Notes: generated by a model not told the origin, from the letters alone. Counted from the first letter of the stretch, positions 18,039 to 27,501 are shown. The stretch is 64,000 nucleotides of DNA from Bacteroidota bacterium (GCA_002746305.1 NVWV01000005.1:141126-205125); one strand, 5' to 3'. Program-made: numbers and translations.

Positions 18039-18668
18039 ATGAAAGATATAGAACATAAAATTCAAGAACTTGTTGAGTCGTTAGATTTTGATAAACTGTC
18101 CAATTATCAAAGAGAGATAGTACTAGCTAAGTATTCAGAAGAAGATTATAGGCAAATGAGGAAGACATATACAGGATATGCTCAGATTTTTAAGGAAGAA
18201 GAACGATATATGTCACCAAGTTTGGAGTCTTTAGATGCATTAAGAAATCGTTTCGATATTAATGATAGCGAAGAAAAGCCAGTATCATACTTGGCTCAGT
18301 TCTTTGCATACAGATTGCCAGTTTATCAAGCAGTATTAGGAGTCATGGCGTTACTTGTAGGTTTCTGGTTTATTAGAGGCGTTGACAGTTCAAGGATCGA
18401 ATACGTTGAAAAGGAGGTTATCGTTTATGAGACAAAAAGGGACACATTATGGGTAGAAACAGTAAAAGAAGTTCCTGTACATACTGTCGTGTATGTCAAG
18501 GATAAATCAAAGGACAGGGAAAAGTTAAACGTGGTAGAATATCAAACCATTGAGAATCCAAGCTTTATTCAAAAATCTAAGGTTCCAAAAGTGTCAGACA
18601 TTTCCAATTCGTTTGGAAATACAACAGTGCAGAGTGATGAAATGCAGCAATTTCGGGTGAGTATGTAA
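18039..18668 (+). CDS. single-pass membrane protein, probable anti-sigma factor
   Basis: A 209-residue protein with no family I can name. A charged N-terminal region (residues 1-85) is followed by one hydrophobic helix (about 91-110, VYQAVLGVMALLVGFWFIRG) and a periplasmic tail with a repetitive valine- and lysine-rich stretch (VEKEVIVYETKRDTLWVETV). The ATG immediately follows the stop codon of the ECF sigma gene. Together with the N-in topology this suggests an anti-sigma factor that holds the sigma at the membrane. This is inference from position and architecture; no zinc-binding HxxxCxxC motif is visible. Confidence 0.62.
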   Translation: MKDIEHKIQELVESLDFDKLSNYQREIVLAKYSEEDYRQMRKTYTGYAQIFKEEERYMSPSLESLDALRNRFDINDSEEKPVSYLAQFFAYRLPVYQAVLGVMALLVGFWFIRGVDSSRIEYVEKEVIVYETKRDTLWVETVKEVPVHTVVYVKDKSKDREKLNVVEYQTIENPSFIQKSKVPKVSDISNSFGNTTVQSDEMQQFRVSM

Positions 18669-18686
18669 AGAGTATAAAGCTAAAAA

Positions 18687-18715
18687 GGGCCAACATATAA
18701 ATGTTGACCCCCAGA
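18687..18715 (-). terminator. intrinsic terminator for the VWA gene
   Basis: GGGCCAACAT (18687-18696) and ATGTTGACCC (18701-18710) pair with one mismatch across a four-base loop. On the minus strand the hairpin is followed by a run of five T, so it should end the VWA transcript. On the plus strand the tail is not T-rich. Confidence 0.7.
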
Positions 18716-18737
18716 GTTTATATTTAGCATTAAGAAC

Positions 18738-21008
18738 CTATCTATGAGCCGCCGCTCCATAGGTTTGTTGAGCCTTTATCATTAGTTCAATGAGTTGGGC
18801 CCTATCTTCATTTGGATCATTTGTACTTGCATTCTTAACCAGGTCAAGTGACTTTGTGAAATTGGTATCATCAGTATACTTACTTTGGCGAAGAGTGGAT
18901 GCAAATAAGGCAACTCCAGCACTGAATCTGAAATTTTCGGAGGTTTTCCTGTAGTCCATACTGCTGGGTTTTAATGAATACGTAAGCAACTTGCTTACAG
19001 ACTCTTTCGGTTCCTTGTATCTCAGTTTTACGGTTATTGCTTCGTTGTTATAAACAAGACTTTCTTTATTACCTACCTTTTGATATTTGAGAGGATCAAT
19101 GTCTTCAAAATTCTCCTTAGAATTGGCAGGAATAATCTCATAAAGAGCAGTTACTGTATGTCCTGCACCCAGCTCCCCACCATCTTTCGTGTCATCATTA
19201 AAATCTTGAGCAGGCATGATTCTGTTCTCATATCCAATTAATCTATAGGCTTTTACATAGGCAGGATTAAATTCTACTTGAATCTTTACATCCTTAGCAA
19301 TGGTAAATAAAGTAGCTCTCAATTCACGATTAAATACCTTATCCGCTTCGCGATAGGTATCAATATAAAAGTAGTTTCCATTTCCATTATCTGCAATTGT
19401 TTCCATTTTAGAATCTTGGTAGTTGCCCATTCCAAACCCACAGACTGTTATAAATACGCCTTTATCTCTATAGCTAACGATAAGGTCTTCCATGGCACCA
19501 TTGCTGCTTTCTCCCACGTTAAAGTCACCATCAGTACACAGTATTATTCTGTTGTTTCCCTCCTTAATGAAGTTGTCAAGAGCCACTTTGTAAGCAAGTT
19601 TGATTCCTGCACCACCTGCTGTACTGCCACCAGATTCCAATCGTTTTATTTTCTTGGCTATGTAATCTTTTTTGTCGCAAGATGTTGATTCTAAGGCTAA
19701 TCCAGCAGCACCTGCATACGTGACAATGGCAATTTTATCTTTGCTCCCCATTTTCTCAACCAGCATGTTCATTGATTTTTTAACCAATGGGAGTTTGTTT
19801 TCGTTACTCATACTTCCGCTTACGTCCAGTAAGAAAACAAGGTTGGAAGCTTCTGTGTTTTCATAGTCAATTTTCTTGCCTTGTAAACCGATGTGAACCA
19901 ATTGTCTTTGCGTATTCCAAGGACATTGTGCCATTTCCGTATTGATGGAAAAAGGTTTTTGAGTTGGAGCTTTATAGTCATATGAGAAGTAATTAATGAA
20001 CTCTTCGATACGTACAGAGTTTTTAGGAACCAATTGTTGACTAGTCAACTTAGATCTCATTATAGCATAAGAGGCGTTGTCTACGTCAATGGCAAACGTA
20101 CTGAGAGGCTCCTTGTATGGAGTAGTAAAATCATTTTCTATTTGCTCGGCATAGGTTTCCGAATTGTAATCGCTTTGGGGGAAATCAAAGAAGCCAAAAG
20201 AGATAGTATCATTAAGAGTGCCTTGATATACTTGATCTAAATCAGAATCAAAATAGTCTTCTACACCATCACCATCGAGATTCCCATCTTTTCGTAGTCG
20301 ATCAAAACTTCTATGCCCATCTGAAAAGCCCTTAACATCACTTTTATTATACTGAGTTTGAGTTTTTATACCAAATAAGTTTTGACCACCTGTAATAAGA
20401 CTTCCATTCAAAGGAAGAGTAACATTCCCCAATGAATAATCATGGTCATTGCTGTAATAGGAGGAAACGTTTTGGAGTTCAATGGTGTTGGGAGTCCAAC
20501 TATACGTGTTAGGAGAAACAATGCCTATTTGAGAATTTAGATAGACTCCATTGCCTGTGTTATAGATGGCATTGTTGTTGGTGAAAGTAATAGTGGATGC
20601 CAACGGCTCATTTTGAATTTTAAGAAATACAACATTCTCCCCTGATGCTTTAGATCCAAGAGGATTTTTTTGTTTTTCTTGAATGGTATTTCCTATATCC
20701 ACAATTTCTTTATCTGCAGAGGCATCTATTCCATCCATTGTTGGGTCAATGTCCGTAGTGGGATATGAAAGTTCAGGTGTTTCTTGAATTATTTGAGCAG
20801 TATTATCCGAGGTGTTTTTTTCGGATGAAAGGTTAACCCAAAAGAAAGCGATAATTAAACTCGCAGCTATTCCAGATACTATGGGCCACCACACTATTCT
20901 TCGTTTTTTATCTTGATTTAGTTCCTCCTCAATTCCATTCCATAAGGATGCTTCTGGAGTGTATTTGGGCAAATTGTCTAGCCCCATTTTTTCTATATTC
21001 TTTTTCAT
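18738..21008 (-). CDS. membrane-anchored von Willebrand factor A protein with anti-sigma-like N-terminus
   Basis: A 756-residue protein. Residues 1-38 (GLDNLPKYTPEASLWNGIEEEL) resemble cytoplasmic ends of Bacteroidota anti-sigma proteins. A membrane helix spans about 39-59, then a 230-residue low-complexity periplasmic region with an Asp-rich thrombospondin-3/EF-like stretch (DGNLDGDGVEDYFDSDLD, 241-258). The YfbK-type VWA core follows, with the MIDAS motif DVSGSMS (Asp395, Ser397, Ser399), and a C-terminal DUF3520-like domain. Standard YfbK-type proteins lack a sigma partner. Here the gene overlaps an ECF sigma gene by four bases, so I infer that this VWA protein senses an envelope ligand and controls the sigma. 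Confidence 0.87.
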   Translation of the reverse strand: MKKNIEKMGLDNLPKYTPEASLWNGIEEELNQDKKRRIVWWPIVSGIAASLIIAFFWVNLSSEKNTSDNTAQIIQETPELSYPTTDIDPTMDGIDASADKEIVDIGNTIQEKQKNPLGSKASGENVVFLKIQNEPLASTITFTNNNAIYNTGNGVYLNSQIGIVSPNTYSWTPNTIELQNVSSYYSNDHDYSLGNVTLPLNGSLITGGQNLFGIKTQTQYNKSDVKGFSDGHRSFDRLRKDGNLDGDGVEDYFDSDLDQVYQGTLNDTISFGFFDFPQSDYNSETYAEQIENDFTTPYKEPLSTFAIDVDNASYAIMRSKLTSQQLVPKNSVRIEEFINYFSYDYKAPTQKPFSINTEMAQCPWNTQRQLVHIGLQGKKIDYENTEASNLVFLLDVSGSMSNENKLPLVKKSMNMLVEKMGSKDKIAIVTYAGAAGLALESTSCDKKDYIAKKIKRLESGGSTAGGAGIKLAYKVALDNFIKEGNNRIILCTDGDFNVGESSNGAMEDLIVSYRDKGVFITVCGFGMGNYQDSKMETIADNGNGNYFYIDTYREADKVFNRELRATLFTIAKDVKIQVEFNPAYVKAYRLIGYENRIMPAQDFNDDTKDGGELGAGHTVTALYEIIPANSKENFEDIDPLKYQKVGNKESLVYNNEAITVKLRYKEPKESVSKLLTYSLKPSSMDYRKTSENFRFSAGVALFASTLRQSKYTDDTNFTKSLDLVKNASTNDPNEDRAQLIELMIKAQQTYGAAAHR

Positions 21009-21556
21009 TTTTCTTCGTTTGTTAAATAGGTTCTCAGTAATTTTTTAGCATAGCTCAATTGAGATCTACTGGTTCCTTCGTTTACATGTAGCATTTTAGC
21101 AATTTCGGTATGTTTATACCCTTCGATTTCGACCAGAGTAAAAACAGTACGGGCTCCATCTGGTAAGGACTGAATAGCCTTTTCAAGTAGGTGAGAAGTA
21201 AAGTTTTCATAGTTTTCGGTCATTGGTTCACTTACTCCTTCCATACTCTCATACCGGACTTCATATCGGATTGTTTTCACTGCTTTTCGAATGACTATTG
21301 TCTTTATCCAGCTTCCTATGGTTCCAGAACCGTCGTAGGATTTTAGATTTTTAAAGACCTCAATAAAAGCATCTTGTAAACTGTCATTAGCCAACTCATG
21401 ATTTTTGGTAATGCGATATGCGAGCGTGTACATCGCGTCGCAATAGTTTACATATAGTTTTTGTTGAGCGGTTCTGTCACCTTCTATACAAGCCGTTATT
21501 AGGCTATCAGTTGTGATGGGAATAGTCATACTTACCGCTGCTGTGTTTGCCATCAT
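21005..21556 (-). CDS. ECF-type RNA polymerase sigma factor
   Basis: A 183-residue sigma-70 family protein. Region 2 includes AQQKLYVNYCDAMYTLAYRI, ANDSLQDAFIEVFKNL and IGSWIKTIVIRKAV. Region 4 is LPDGARTVFTLVEIEGYKHTEI and VNEGTSRSQLSYAKKLL. It is translationally coupled to the VWA gene (ATGA overlap). The start at 21556 gives a 15-residue lead before region 2; an internal ATG (MTIPITT) is a close alternative. It belongs to a different sequence group from the ECF sigma at 17469, and the two loci converge. Confidence 0.92.
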   Translation of the reverse strand: MMANTAAVSMTIPITTDSLITACIEGDRTAQQKLYVNYCDAMYTLAYRITKNHELANDSLQDAFIEVFKNLKSYDGSGTIGSWIKTIVIRKAVKTIRYEVRYESMEGVSEPMTENYENFTSHLLEKAIQSLPDGARTVFTLVEIEGYKHTEIAKMLHVNEGTSRSQLSYAKKLLRTYLTNEEK

Positions 21557-21777
21557 ATACTATAAAGAGTATACGAGTTCCATTTTCGTTGGAAATGAAA
21601 TAAAAAAGATTGTAAAAGTAATAGAAATGGTCGTGGTGATAGATGAACTCTATTTGTTAGAGTATGAGTCGATCGAAGAGAAAATCCAAGATTAGTGGAA
21701 TTACCGCATCTCAAAGTATGAAAGACATGAGAAAGTAAAACCATACTCCAGTTCCCATTTTAAATAATCCTCTTGTG

Positions 21778-21785
21778 TAGATTTG
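21778..21785 (+). promoter_or_regulatory. Bacteroidota -7 promoter box for the secreted nuclease-like gene
   Basis: TAGATTTG matches TAnnTTTG and lies 21 bases before the ATG at 21807. The rest of the 250-base divergent gap (21557-21806) shows no gene and no clear hairpin. Confidence 0.6.
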
Positions 21786-21806
21786 CAGTTAACAGAATAT
21801 ACCCAC

Positions 21807-23537
21807 ATGAATAGATACGTCGCTTGTTTGGCCTTAACACTACTACTCGTATTGCCTCAGTTTACTTTTGGACAATCAGCAGCTATAACAATTGATGCAA
21901 GTTTTGATGATTGGACGTCGAATCTGGTAAAAAGTGTAGATGATCCTGAAACTATTTCTGGACTCGATCTTTTGGAAATACAAGTGACCAATGACGATAA
22001 ATTCTTATTTATAAGGATAAAAACAGCACAGGAATTTGACCTTACAGATGCATTAGTATCCCAAAGACTTGTTCTTTGTCTCGATACGGATAATGATGTG
22101 AATACAGGTAATGTGGTTCGACCAGGTTTTGGTGCTGAGTTGATGGTCATGTTCAGAGAACGTTTTATCCATTACTACACCACTCCCTACGCCAAAGTAA
22201 GCTTCTCAGACGTCTCTTTTCGGGTTGCTCCAACGGTGACTTCTAATGAGTTTGAAATTGCGATAAAACGAGATGCTATTCCAGATGGTGTCAATGCACT
22301 TTTTAGCTCATCAACCTTTAAAATATTACTTCTAGATAGCCTGAGTAAAGATATTTTGCCCAGCAATGGACAAGGTATGTCCTATACCTTTGACAATGCA
22401 TCCGTTTCGAGTTTAGTTCCTACAGATATTGTAAAGCAGGATTCCAATCTTATTAGAATAGTAGCTTATAATGTAAAAAGTGACGCAATAATTAATGCTA
22501 ACAATCAACCACACATTAAAAAGATAGTGAGTCAATTAGACCCAGACATTATTGGTTTTTCTGAGTGCTACAACACCACAGCTTTAGACATAAAAGGTTT
22601 GATGGATGATTGGCTTCCTTTGATTCCATCTGATGGATGGCATACACGAAAGAAAGGAGATCTAATCACTGCATCACGTTGGCCCATTCTACAGGAATGG
22701 AATACGTTAACAAGACAATTCCCTGTCTTAATTGATTTACCCAATAAGTATAAAACGGACCTTTTATTTACCGGAGCACATCTTAAATGCTGTGACGGAG
22801 ATAATGACAGACAGAATCAAGTAGACCAGTACATGGCCTTTGTATTGGATGCAAAGACGACTGGAGGTGAAATTGATTTACCCTTTGAAACACCAATTGT
22901 ATATGGAGGAGATCTCAATTTAGTAGGCTATGCACAGCAACTAAATACACTGTTGACTGGAGACATTCAAAACACAGCTACTTTTGGAAACGGTGGTTCG
23001 CCAGATTGGGACAATTCCGGTTTTACAGATGCCAACTATATTCAAACAGACAAGAGAATGAACTACACATGGAGAAGTGATAATAGTAGCTATCCACCCG
23101 GTAAGTTGGATTTTATTATTTATTCAGACGCCGTTATGGATCTAGAGAAAACGTTCATTGTACAAACAGAGGTAATGCCATTAGCAAGACTTCAACTTTA
23201 TGGTTGGAGTGACAATACTACCGGTAGTGCTTCTGACCATTTCCCTGTGGTAACAGACTTTGCTTTAAAATCATTGGCTGGTGTTTCCAAACTTTCAACT
23301 CCTTCACATAGAGTCTACCCGAACCCATCTACATCTCATGTAACTGTTTCATTCGGTCAAGTAGGGAACTATCAAGTGAGTGTAAGAGATGTTTCAGGAA
23401 GCACTGTATTTTCAGAAAGAATAGAATCCTCATCAACGTCTTTCATCAACATGGAAAACTGGTCTTCTGGAGTTTATTTTATAACCATTATCAGTGATGA
23501 TGGAAGTATTGGAAACCATAAGTTAGTTAAGATTTGA
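21807..23537 (+). CDS. secreted endonuclease/exonuclease/phosphatase-family protein with T9SS sorting domain
   Basis: A 576-residue secreted enzyme. The ATG at 21807 is preferred to an in-frame TTG at 21783 because it starts the signal peptide MNRYVACLALTLLLVLPQFTFG. Residues about 25-190 resemble a family-9-type carbohydrate-binding sandwich (IDASFDDWTSN...FLFIRIK). Residues about 215-475 are an EEP domain with AYNVKSD, IGFSECYN (metal-binding Glu), GAHLKCC, YGGDLNLVG and ASDHFPVV (catalytic His). The last 80 residues are a type IX sorting domain (VYPNPSTSHVTVSF, SSGVYFITI). It could be an extracellular DNase or a phosphodiesterase; the substrate is unknown. Confidence 0.87.
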   Translation: MNRYVACLALTLLLVLPQFTFGQSAAITIDASFDDWTSNLVKSVDDPETISGLDLLEIQVTNDDKFLFIRIKTAQEFDLTDALVSQRLVLCLDTDNDVNTGNVVRPGFGAELMVMFRERFIHYYTTPYAKVSFSDVSFRVAPTVTSNEFEIAIKRDAIPDGVNALFSSSTFKILLLDSLSKDILPSNGQGMSYTFDNASVSSLVPTDIVKQDSNLIRIVAYNVKSDAIINANNQPHIKKIVSQLDPDIIGFSECYNTTALDIKGLMDDWLPLIPSDGWHTRKKGDLITASRWPILQEWNTLTRQFPVLIDLPNKYKTDLLFTGAHLKCCDGDNDRQNQVDQYMAFVLDAKTTGGEIDLPFETPIVYGGDLNLVGYAQQLNTLLTGDIQNTATFGNGGSPDWDNSGFTDANYIQTDKRMNYTWRSDNSSYPPGKLDFIIYSDAVMDLEKTFIVQTEVMPLARLQLYGWSDNTTGSASDHFPVVTDFALKSLAGVSKLSTPSHRVYPNPSTSHVTVSFGQVGNYQVSVRDVSGSTVFSERIESSSTSFINMENWSSGVYFITIISDDGSIGNHKLVKI

Positions 23538-23659
23538 GTTAGTGGCTGGGAACTAATTGTGTCCAATTTATGTCTAAACAATGATTTGTAATAATAGCAT
23601 TGAACTTTCTTAAACCAAAAACACCTTGTTTGCTATAATGCAGTAAAGTCATGTGTTTT

Positions 23660-24364
23660 TTATTTAGTATTGTCTGTAAACCAAGGTATGGTGTATTTTT
23701 CGGTTGTTTTTAATTCTTTGTTTAGGCTATCTCTATTCCAGTTAAAATCTGAATATTGGTAACTTTCATGAAGAATATTGAAAGCGGATTCGTGAAAATC
23801 AAGGTCAACAAGAGTTTTAAAATTACCCATTGCAACTTCATCAGTTAATGTATTATACTCAATTTGTAAAAGCTGGAAGAGAGTGTCATTCACTTCATGT
23901 TCGTTTACATTATAAGATAGTTCATAAGAAGAAAGTTTGGATTTATATGAATATTTAATGTCGTTAAGAATGGAATAAACTATGGAGTCATTCTGTTCTT
24001 TCTTTCTCCTATCCCAAAATTCTTGATAGTATTTTGTATTGACATTCTTGTTTTCATAACTAATAATTAGGCTGTCGATTATGTGATACGGTTTCTTGTT
24101 AATGTAAATACCTTGGATAATTAGTGGGTTGTTATTTAAGTATCCGCTAATAAGTCTCATGTAACCAAACTTTTTGAACGTTTCATTAATCATTTTTAAA
24201 TTTTGGGGTTTTCTAATCCATTCATTTGTTATCCAACGCCCATGTCGCAATTTCGAAAAAGTTGGCTGAGTTTCAATGTAGTATTCTGTTGCTTTTTCTT
24301 CGTTAATGCTGCAACTGAAGATTGTCGAAATTAGAATTAACAGTATGTAGATTTGGCACTTCAT
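23660..24364 (-). CDS. hypothetical lipoprotein
   Basis: A 234-residue protein starting at the ATG at 24364, chosen because it opens a lipoprotein signal peptide with lipobox IFSC (Cys18). The rest is hydrophilic and rich in Asn, Tyr and Lys, with no motif I recognise. It is noticeably more AT-rich than its neighbours and lies downstream of a tRNA gene, with non-coding gaps on both sides (23538-23659 and 24365-24429), which may point to a lineage-specific acquisition. Function unknown. Confidence 0.6.
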   Translation of the reverse strand: MKCQIYILLILISTIFSCSINEEKATEYYIETQPTFSKLRHGRWITNEWIRKPQNLKMINETFKKFGYMRLISGYLNNNPLIIQGIYINKKPYHIIDSLIISYENKNVNTKYYQEFWDRRKKEQNDSIVYSILNDIKYSYKSKLSSYELSYNVNEHEVNDTLFQLLQIEYNTLTDEVAMGNFKTLVDLDFHESAFNILHESYQYSDFNWNRDSLNKELKTTEKYTIPWFTDNTK

Positions 24365-24429
24365 TTTTCCTTTTCTTAAAATCAAAATAATTGAGACGTC
24401 TATAGTTACTTACATCTCAGGACAGATAG

Positions 24430-24501
24430 TGGCCTCAGCAAGAATCGAACTTGCATCTAAAGTTTAGGAAACTTCTATTCTATCCATTGAACTATGAGGC
24501 C
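24430..24501 (-). tRNA. tRNA-Arg (CCT anticodon)
   Basis: A complete cloverleaf on the minus strand. The acceptor GGCCTCA (from 24501) pairs with TGAGGCC. The D arm GTTCAATGGATAGAAT, the anticodon stem GAAGT/ACTTT with loop TTCCTAA (anticodon CCT, reading AGG), and the T arm GCAAG-TTCGATT-CTTGC are all in place. Discriminator A; CCA is not encoded. It begins seven bases after the metG stop codon on the same strand, so it may be processed from the metG transcript. Confidence 0.95.
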
Positions 24502-24508
24502 AAAAAAG

Positions 24509-26533
24509 CTATGCAATGACACTTCCAGAATCAGTAGATTCATTCGGAGCCACAAATTTTAATTTTCCATTTGCATCTTCAGCCATGAGAATCATACCGC
24601 TACTTTCTATTCCTTTAAGCTTGCGAGGAGCAAGGTTTGCCAAATAGGTAACTTGTTGTCCTACAATTTCTTCTGGTGAAAAATGCTCTGCAATTCCACT
24701 TACCACCGTTCTGGTTTCAGATCCTATGTCCAAAGTTATATTCAGAAGTCTATCAGCTTTCTTTACTTTTTCAGCAGCGGTTATAGTGCCTACTCGGATG
24801 TCCAGCTTCACAAAATCATCATACGTGATTTCAGATTTGGTCAATGGTTCAATGCTTGAACTTGATTCTTCTTGACCGTTTTGAGCATTGCTTTCAGGCT
24901 TAACTTCTTCCTTTTTTTGCAACTTCTCCATTTGCTTTTCTATGGTTTCATCCTCTACTTTTTGAAATAAAAGAACGGGTGATCCTATTTGATGTCCTGC
25001 TTTAATAGTATCGTTGTACGAACTGATGTTCAGTAGACTAAGGATGTTATTTGAAGTGTTTGGCAAAAATATTTGAGCATAATTTCCAATCTCTTTTACA
25101 ATCTCAATACATGTAAATAAACAGTCTGCAACAGCTTGTTTATTTGCTTCATCTTTTATGAGTTTCCAAGGTTCAGTATCCTGCAGATACTTATTGCCAT
25201 TTCTGGCAATTTCCATGTAATATTCTAAACCTTGACGTTGATTAAAATTGCCCAAAGCAGTTTCAATCTTTTGTTTTGCTTCGGTTGTAGTCTGCTGTAA
25301 ACTTCCTTGTGGAACAATCCCATCATAGTACTTATTGGTAAGTACTATGACTCTATTTATAAAATTTCCTAGTATAGCAACCAGTTCATTGTTTATCTTG
25401 GCTTGGTAGTCTTTCCAAGTAAAGTCGGCATCTTTGGTTTCAGGTAGAATACTGGTTAATGCATATCTGAGTTCATCCGTCTTTCCAGGAAAGTCTTCCA
25501 AATATTCATGCAACCAAATAGCGTGATTTCTACTTGTAGAGATCTTGGCTCCTTCCAAGTTTAAAAACTCATTGGCTGGTACATTAGTAGGTAAGATAAA
25601 CTCGCCATGAGCGTGAAGCATAGCAGGAAAAATGATGGTATGAAATACGATGTTATCCTTTCCTAAGAAATGAGTCAGTTCTGTTTCTGAGTCCTTCCAC
25701 CATTTGGCCCAGTCATCACCCGCAGCTTCTTTGGTAGCAGTTATATATCCAATTGGAGCATCAAACCAAACGTACATAACCTTGCCTTCAGCCCCTTTTA
25801 CGGGTACAGGAACACCCCAATCGAGATCTCTAGTCATGGCACGAGGTTTTAGACCTTCTTGCAACCAACTATTACATTGGCCATAAACACTTGATTTCCA
25901 GCTAGATTTCTTATTTGTTACCCACTCATTTAAAAATTCTTCCTGAATTTTATCCAAGGGTAAGTACCAGTTTTTAGTTTCTTTTAAAATCGGGCTATTG
26001 CCTGTTAGAGCTGATCGAGGATTTATAAGTTCGGATGGGCTACTAGCTCTACCACATTGTTCGCACTGATCACCATATGCGTTGTCATAACTACAGTTGG
26101 GACAGGTTCCTACAATATAACGATCTGCTAAAAATTGTTTTGCATCTTCATCGTAAAACTGCTGAGTTACCTCTTCTTTAAAAATGCCTTTATCGTACAG
26201 GTTTTTGAAAAAATCCTGTGCTGTTTCATGGTGCAGTTTATGGGTTGTTCTGCTAAAAGTGTCAAAGTGTATTCCAAAGTCTTTTAAGCCTTTGGCAATG
26301 ATTGTATGATTCTCATCTACAATTTGTTGCGGAGTTTTTCCTTCGTTTTTAGCCTTTAAGGTAATCGGAACACCATGCTCATCTGTGCCACATACAAAAA
26401 GTACATCTTTACCCTGCATCCTTAGATACCTGTTGTAGATATCCGAAGGGAGAAAGCAACCTGCTAGATGACCTATATGAACAGGTCCGTTAGCATAGGG
26501 TAAAGCACAAGTAATGAGATGTCTCTTTGGCAT
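24509..26533 (-). CDS. metG: methionyl-tRNA synthetase
   Basis: A 674-residue class I aminoacyl-tRNA synthetase charging initiator and elongator tRNA-Met. The nucleotide-binding motif is HIGHLAG near residue 20. The zinc-binding insertion shows two Cys pairs (CPNCSYD...CEQC), and the KMSKS loop reads KISTS before RNHAIWL. An anticodon-binding helical domain follows, then a charged linker and a C-terminal EMAP/Trbp111-like tRNA-binding domain (DDFVKLDIRVGTI...RKLKGIESSGMIL), as in the long dimeric form. A -7 box lies five bases upstream of the ATG. Confidence 0.98.
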   Translation of the reverse strand: MPKRHLITCALPYANGPVHIGHLAGCFLPSDIYNRYLRMQGKDVLFVCGTDEHGVPITLKAKNEGKTPQQIVDENHTIIAKGLKDFGIHFDTFSRTTHKLHHETAQDFFKNLYDKGIFKEEVTQQFYDEDAKQFLADRYIVGTCPNCSYDNAYGDQCEQCGRASSPSELINPRSALTGNSPILKETKNWYLPLDKIQEEFLNEWVTNKKSSWKSSVYGQCNSWLQEGLKPRAMTRDLDWGVPVPVKGAEGKVMYVWFDAPIGYITATKEAAGDDWAKWWKDSETELTHFLGKDNIVFHTIIFPAMLHAHGEFILPTNVPANEFLNLEGAKISTSRNHAIWLHEYLEDFPGKTDELRYALTSILPETKDADFTWKDYQAKINNELVAILGNFINRVIVLTNKYYDGIVPQGSLQQTTTEAKQKIETALGNFNQRQGLEYYMEIARNGNKYLQDTEPWKLIKDEANKQAVADCLFTCIEIVKEIGNYAQIFLPNTSNNILSLLNISSYNDTIKAGHQIGSPVLLFQKVEDETIEKQMEKLQKKEEVKPESNAQNGQEESSSSIEPLTKSEITYDDFVKLDIRVGTITAAEKVKKADRLLNITLDIGSETRTVVSGIAEHFSPEEIVGQQVTYLANLAPRKLKGIESSGMILMAEDANGKLKFVAPNESTDSGSVIA

Positions 26534-26538
26534 GAGTG

Positions 26539-26546
26539 CAAAGGTA
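26539..26546 (-). promoter_or_regulatory. Bacteroidota -7 promoter box for metG, leaderless arrangement
   Basis: TACCTTTG on the minus strand matches TAnnTTTG and ends only five bases before the metG ATG, so transcription should begin at or within a base or two of the start codon. Confidence 0.65.
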
Positions 26547-26554
26547 CTATATGA

Positions 26555-27466
26555 CTAAGAATTTTGAGCCTTAGACCGCTTATTTTGCATCTTCAGTAGA
26601 ATGGGGTGCATAATCACGGATAAAAGTATAATTCCTGTTCCGATATAGAAGTCGAGATTTAGCACAGCACCTTCGTTTAAGAGCCAGATGGCCAATAGAA
26701 TGCCATAAACAGGTTCAAGGTTGATACTAAGATTGGAAATAAACGCAGAAAGTTCTTTCAAAGCTTCCATGGAAAGTGCAAAAGCGAGACTCGTACAAAG
26801 TAGTCCAAGGATTATAAGCCAAAGCCAATCCTTCCCCGAAGGAAACCATTGAGGTTGAGGGATCCACTCCTGTAAAATGGGATAGCAAATGGAGATGAAC
26901 AGAAATCCGGCGGCCAATTCAATTGCACTAACGGATAAACTGTTTTGTCCTGTGATATATTTCTTATTGTAAACTGAGAAAAGAGAAGCTAAAAAGGATG
27001 AAATGAGACCAATAACAATGGCGAGGTAAAAGGACTCACCAACCCCGCTCAAGAAATAGATTCCTACGATTACAAAAAGACCCAAAATCAGTTCTAGCAA
27101 TTGAAACTTGGACTTGGTAATGAGAGGTTCCAGAATGGATGTGAAGAGGGAGGAAGTAGCCAGGCAGGCTAAGGTAACGGAAGCACTATCTCCAACCTTA
27201 ATACTTCCATAAAATGTAAGCCAGTGCAGTGCCACCAATACACCAATGCCTGAAAATCGCCAGATATTGATCCGTTTTATATTTTTAATGCCTTTAATGA
27301 CTCCTGGGATAAAAATGAGCCCAAAAACCGCTATCCATAGGCGATTCCATACCAAAGCAGTTTGTTCTAGCGTTATCAGTTTACCGAGAATAGCGGTAAA
27401 TCCGAAGAGAAACACTGCCAAATGCAGTTGTAGGTACGCTTTTTGTTTAGTATTAGGTGTTGCCAA
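26555..27466 (-). CDS. EamA/DMT-family transporter
   Basis: A 303-residue inner-membrane protein with ten hydrophobic helices arranged as two five-helix EamA repeats (LAVFLFGFTAILGKLITLEQ... and AIVIGLISSFLASLFSVYNK). Members of the drug/metabolite superfamily export amino acids, nucleosides or other small metabolites; the substrate cannot be inferred. The start is taken as TTG at 27466, since no ATG lies upstream before an in-frame stop. The gene is divergent from the YkvA-like gene with 35 bases between them. Confidence 0.88.
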   Translation of the reverse strand: MATPNTKQKAYLQLHLAVFLFGFTAILGKLITLEQTALVWNRLWIAVFGLIFIPGVIKGIKNIKRINIWRFSGIGVLVALHWLTFYGSIKVGDSASVTLACLATSSLFTSILEPLITKSKFQLLELILGLFVIVGIYFLSGVGESFYLAIVIGLISSFLASLFSVYNKKYITGQNSLSVSAIELAAGFLFISICYPILQEWIPQPQWFPSGKDWLWLIILGLLCTSLAFALSMEALKELSAFISNLSINLEPVYGILLAIWLLNEGAVLNLDFYIGTGIILLSVIMHPILLKMQNKRSKAQNS

Positions 27467-27501
27467 GGTGGTAACAATAATAAATTAAAAGAACACACGA
27501 A

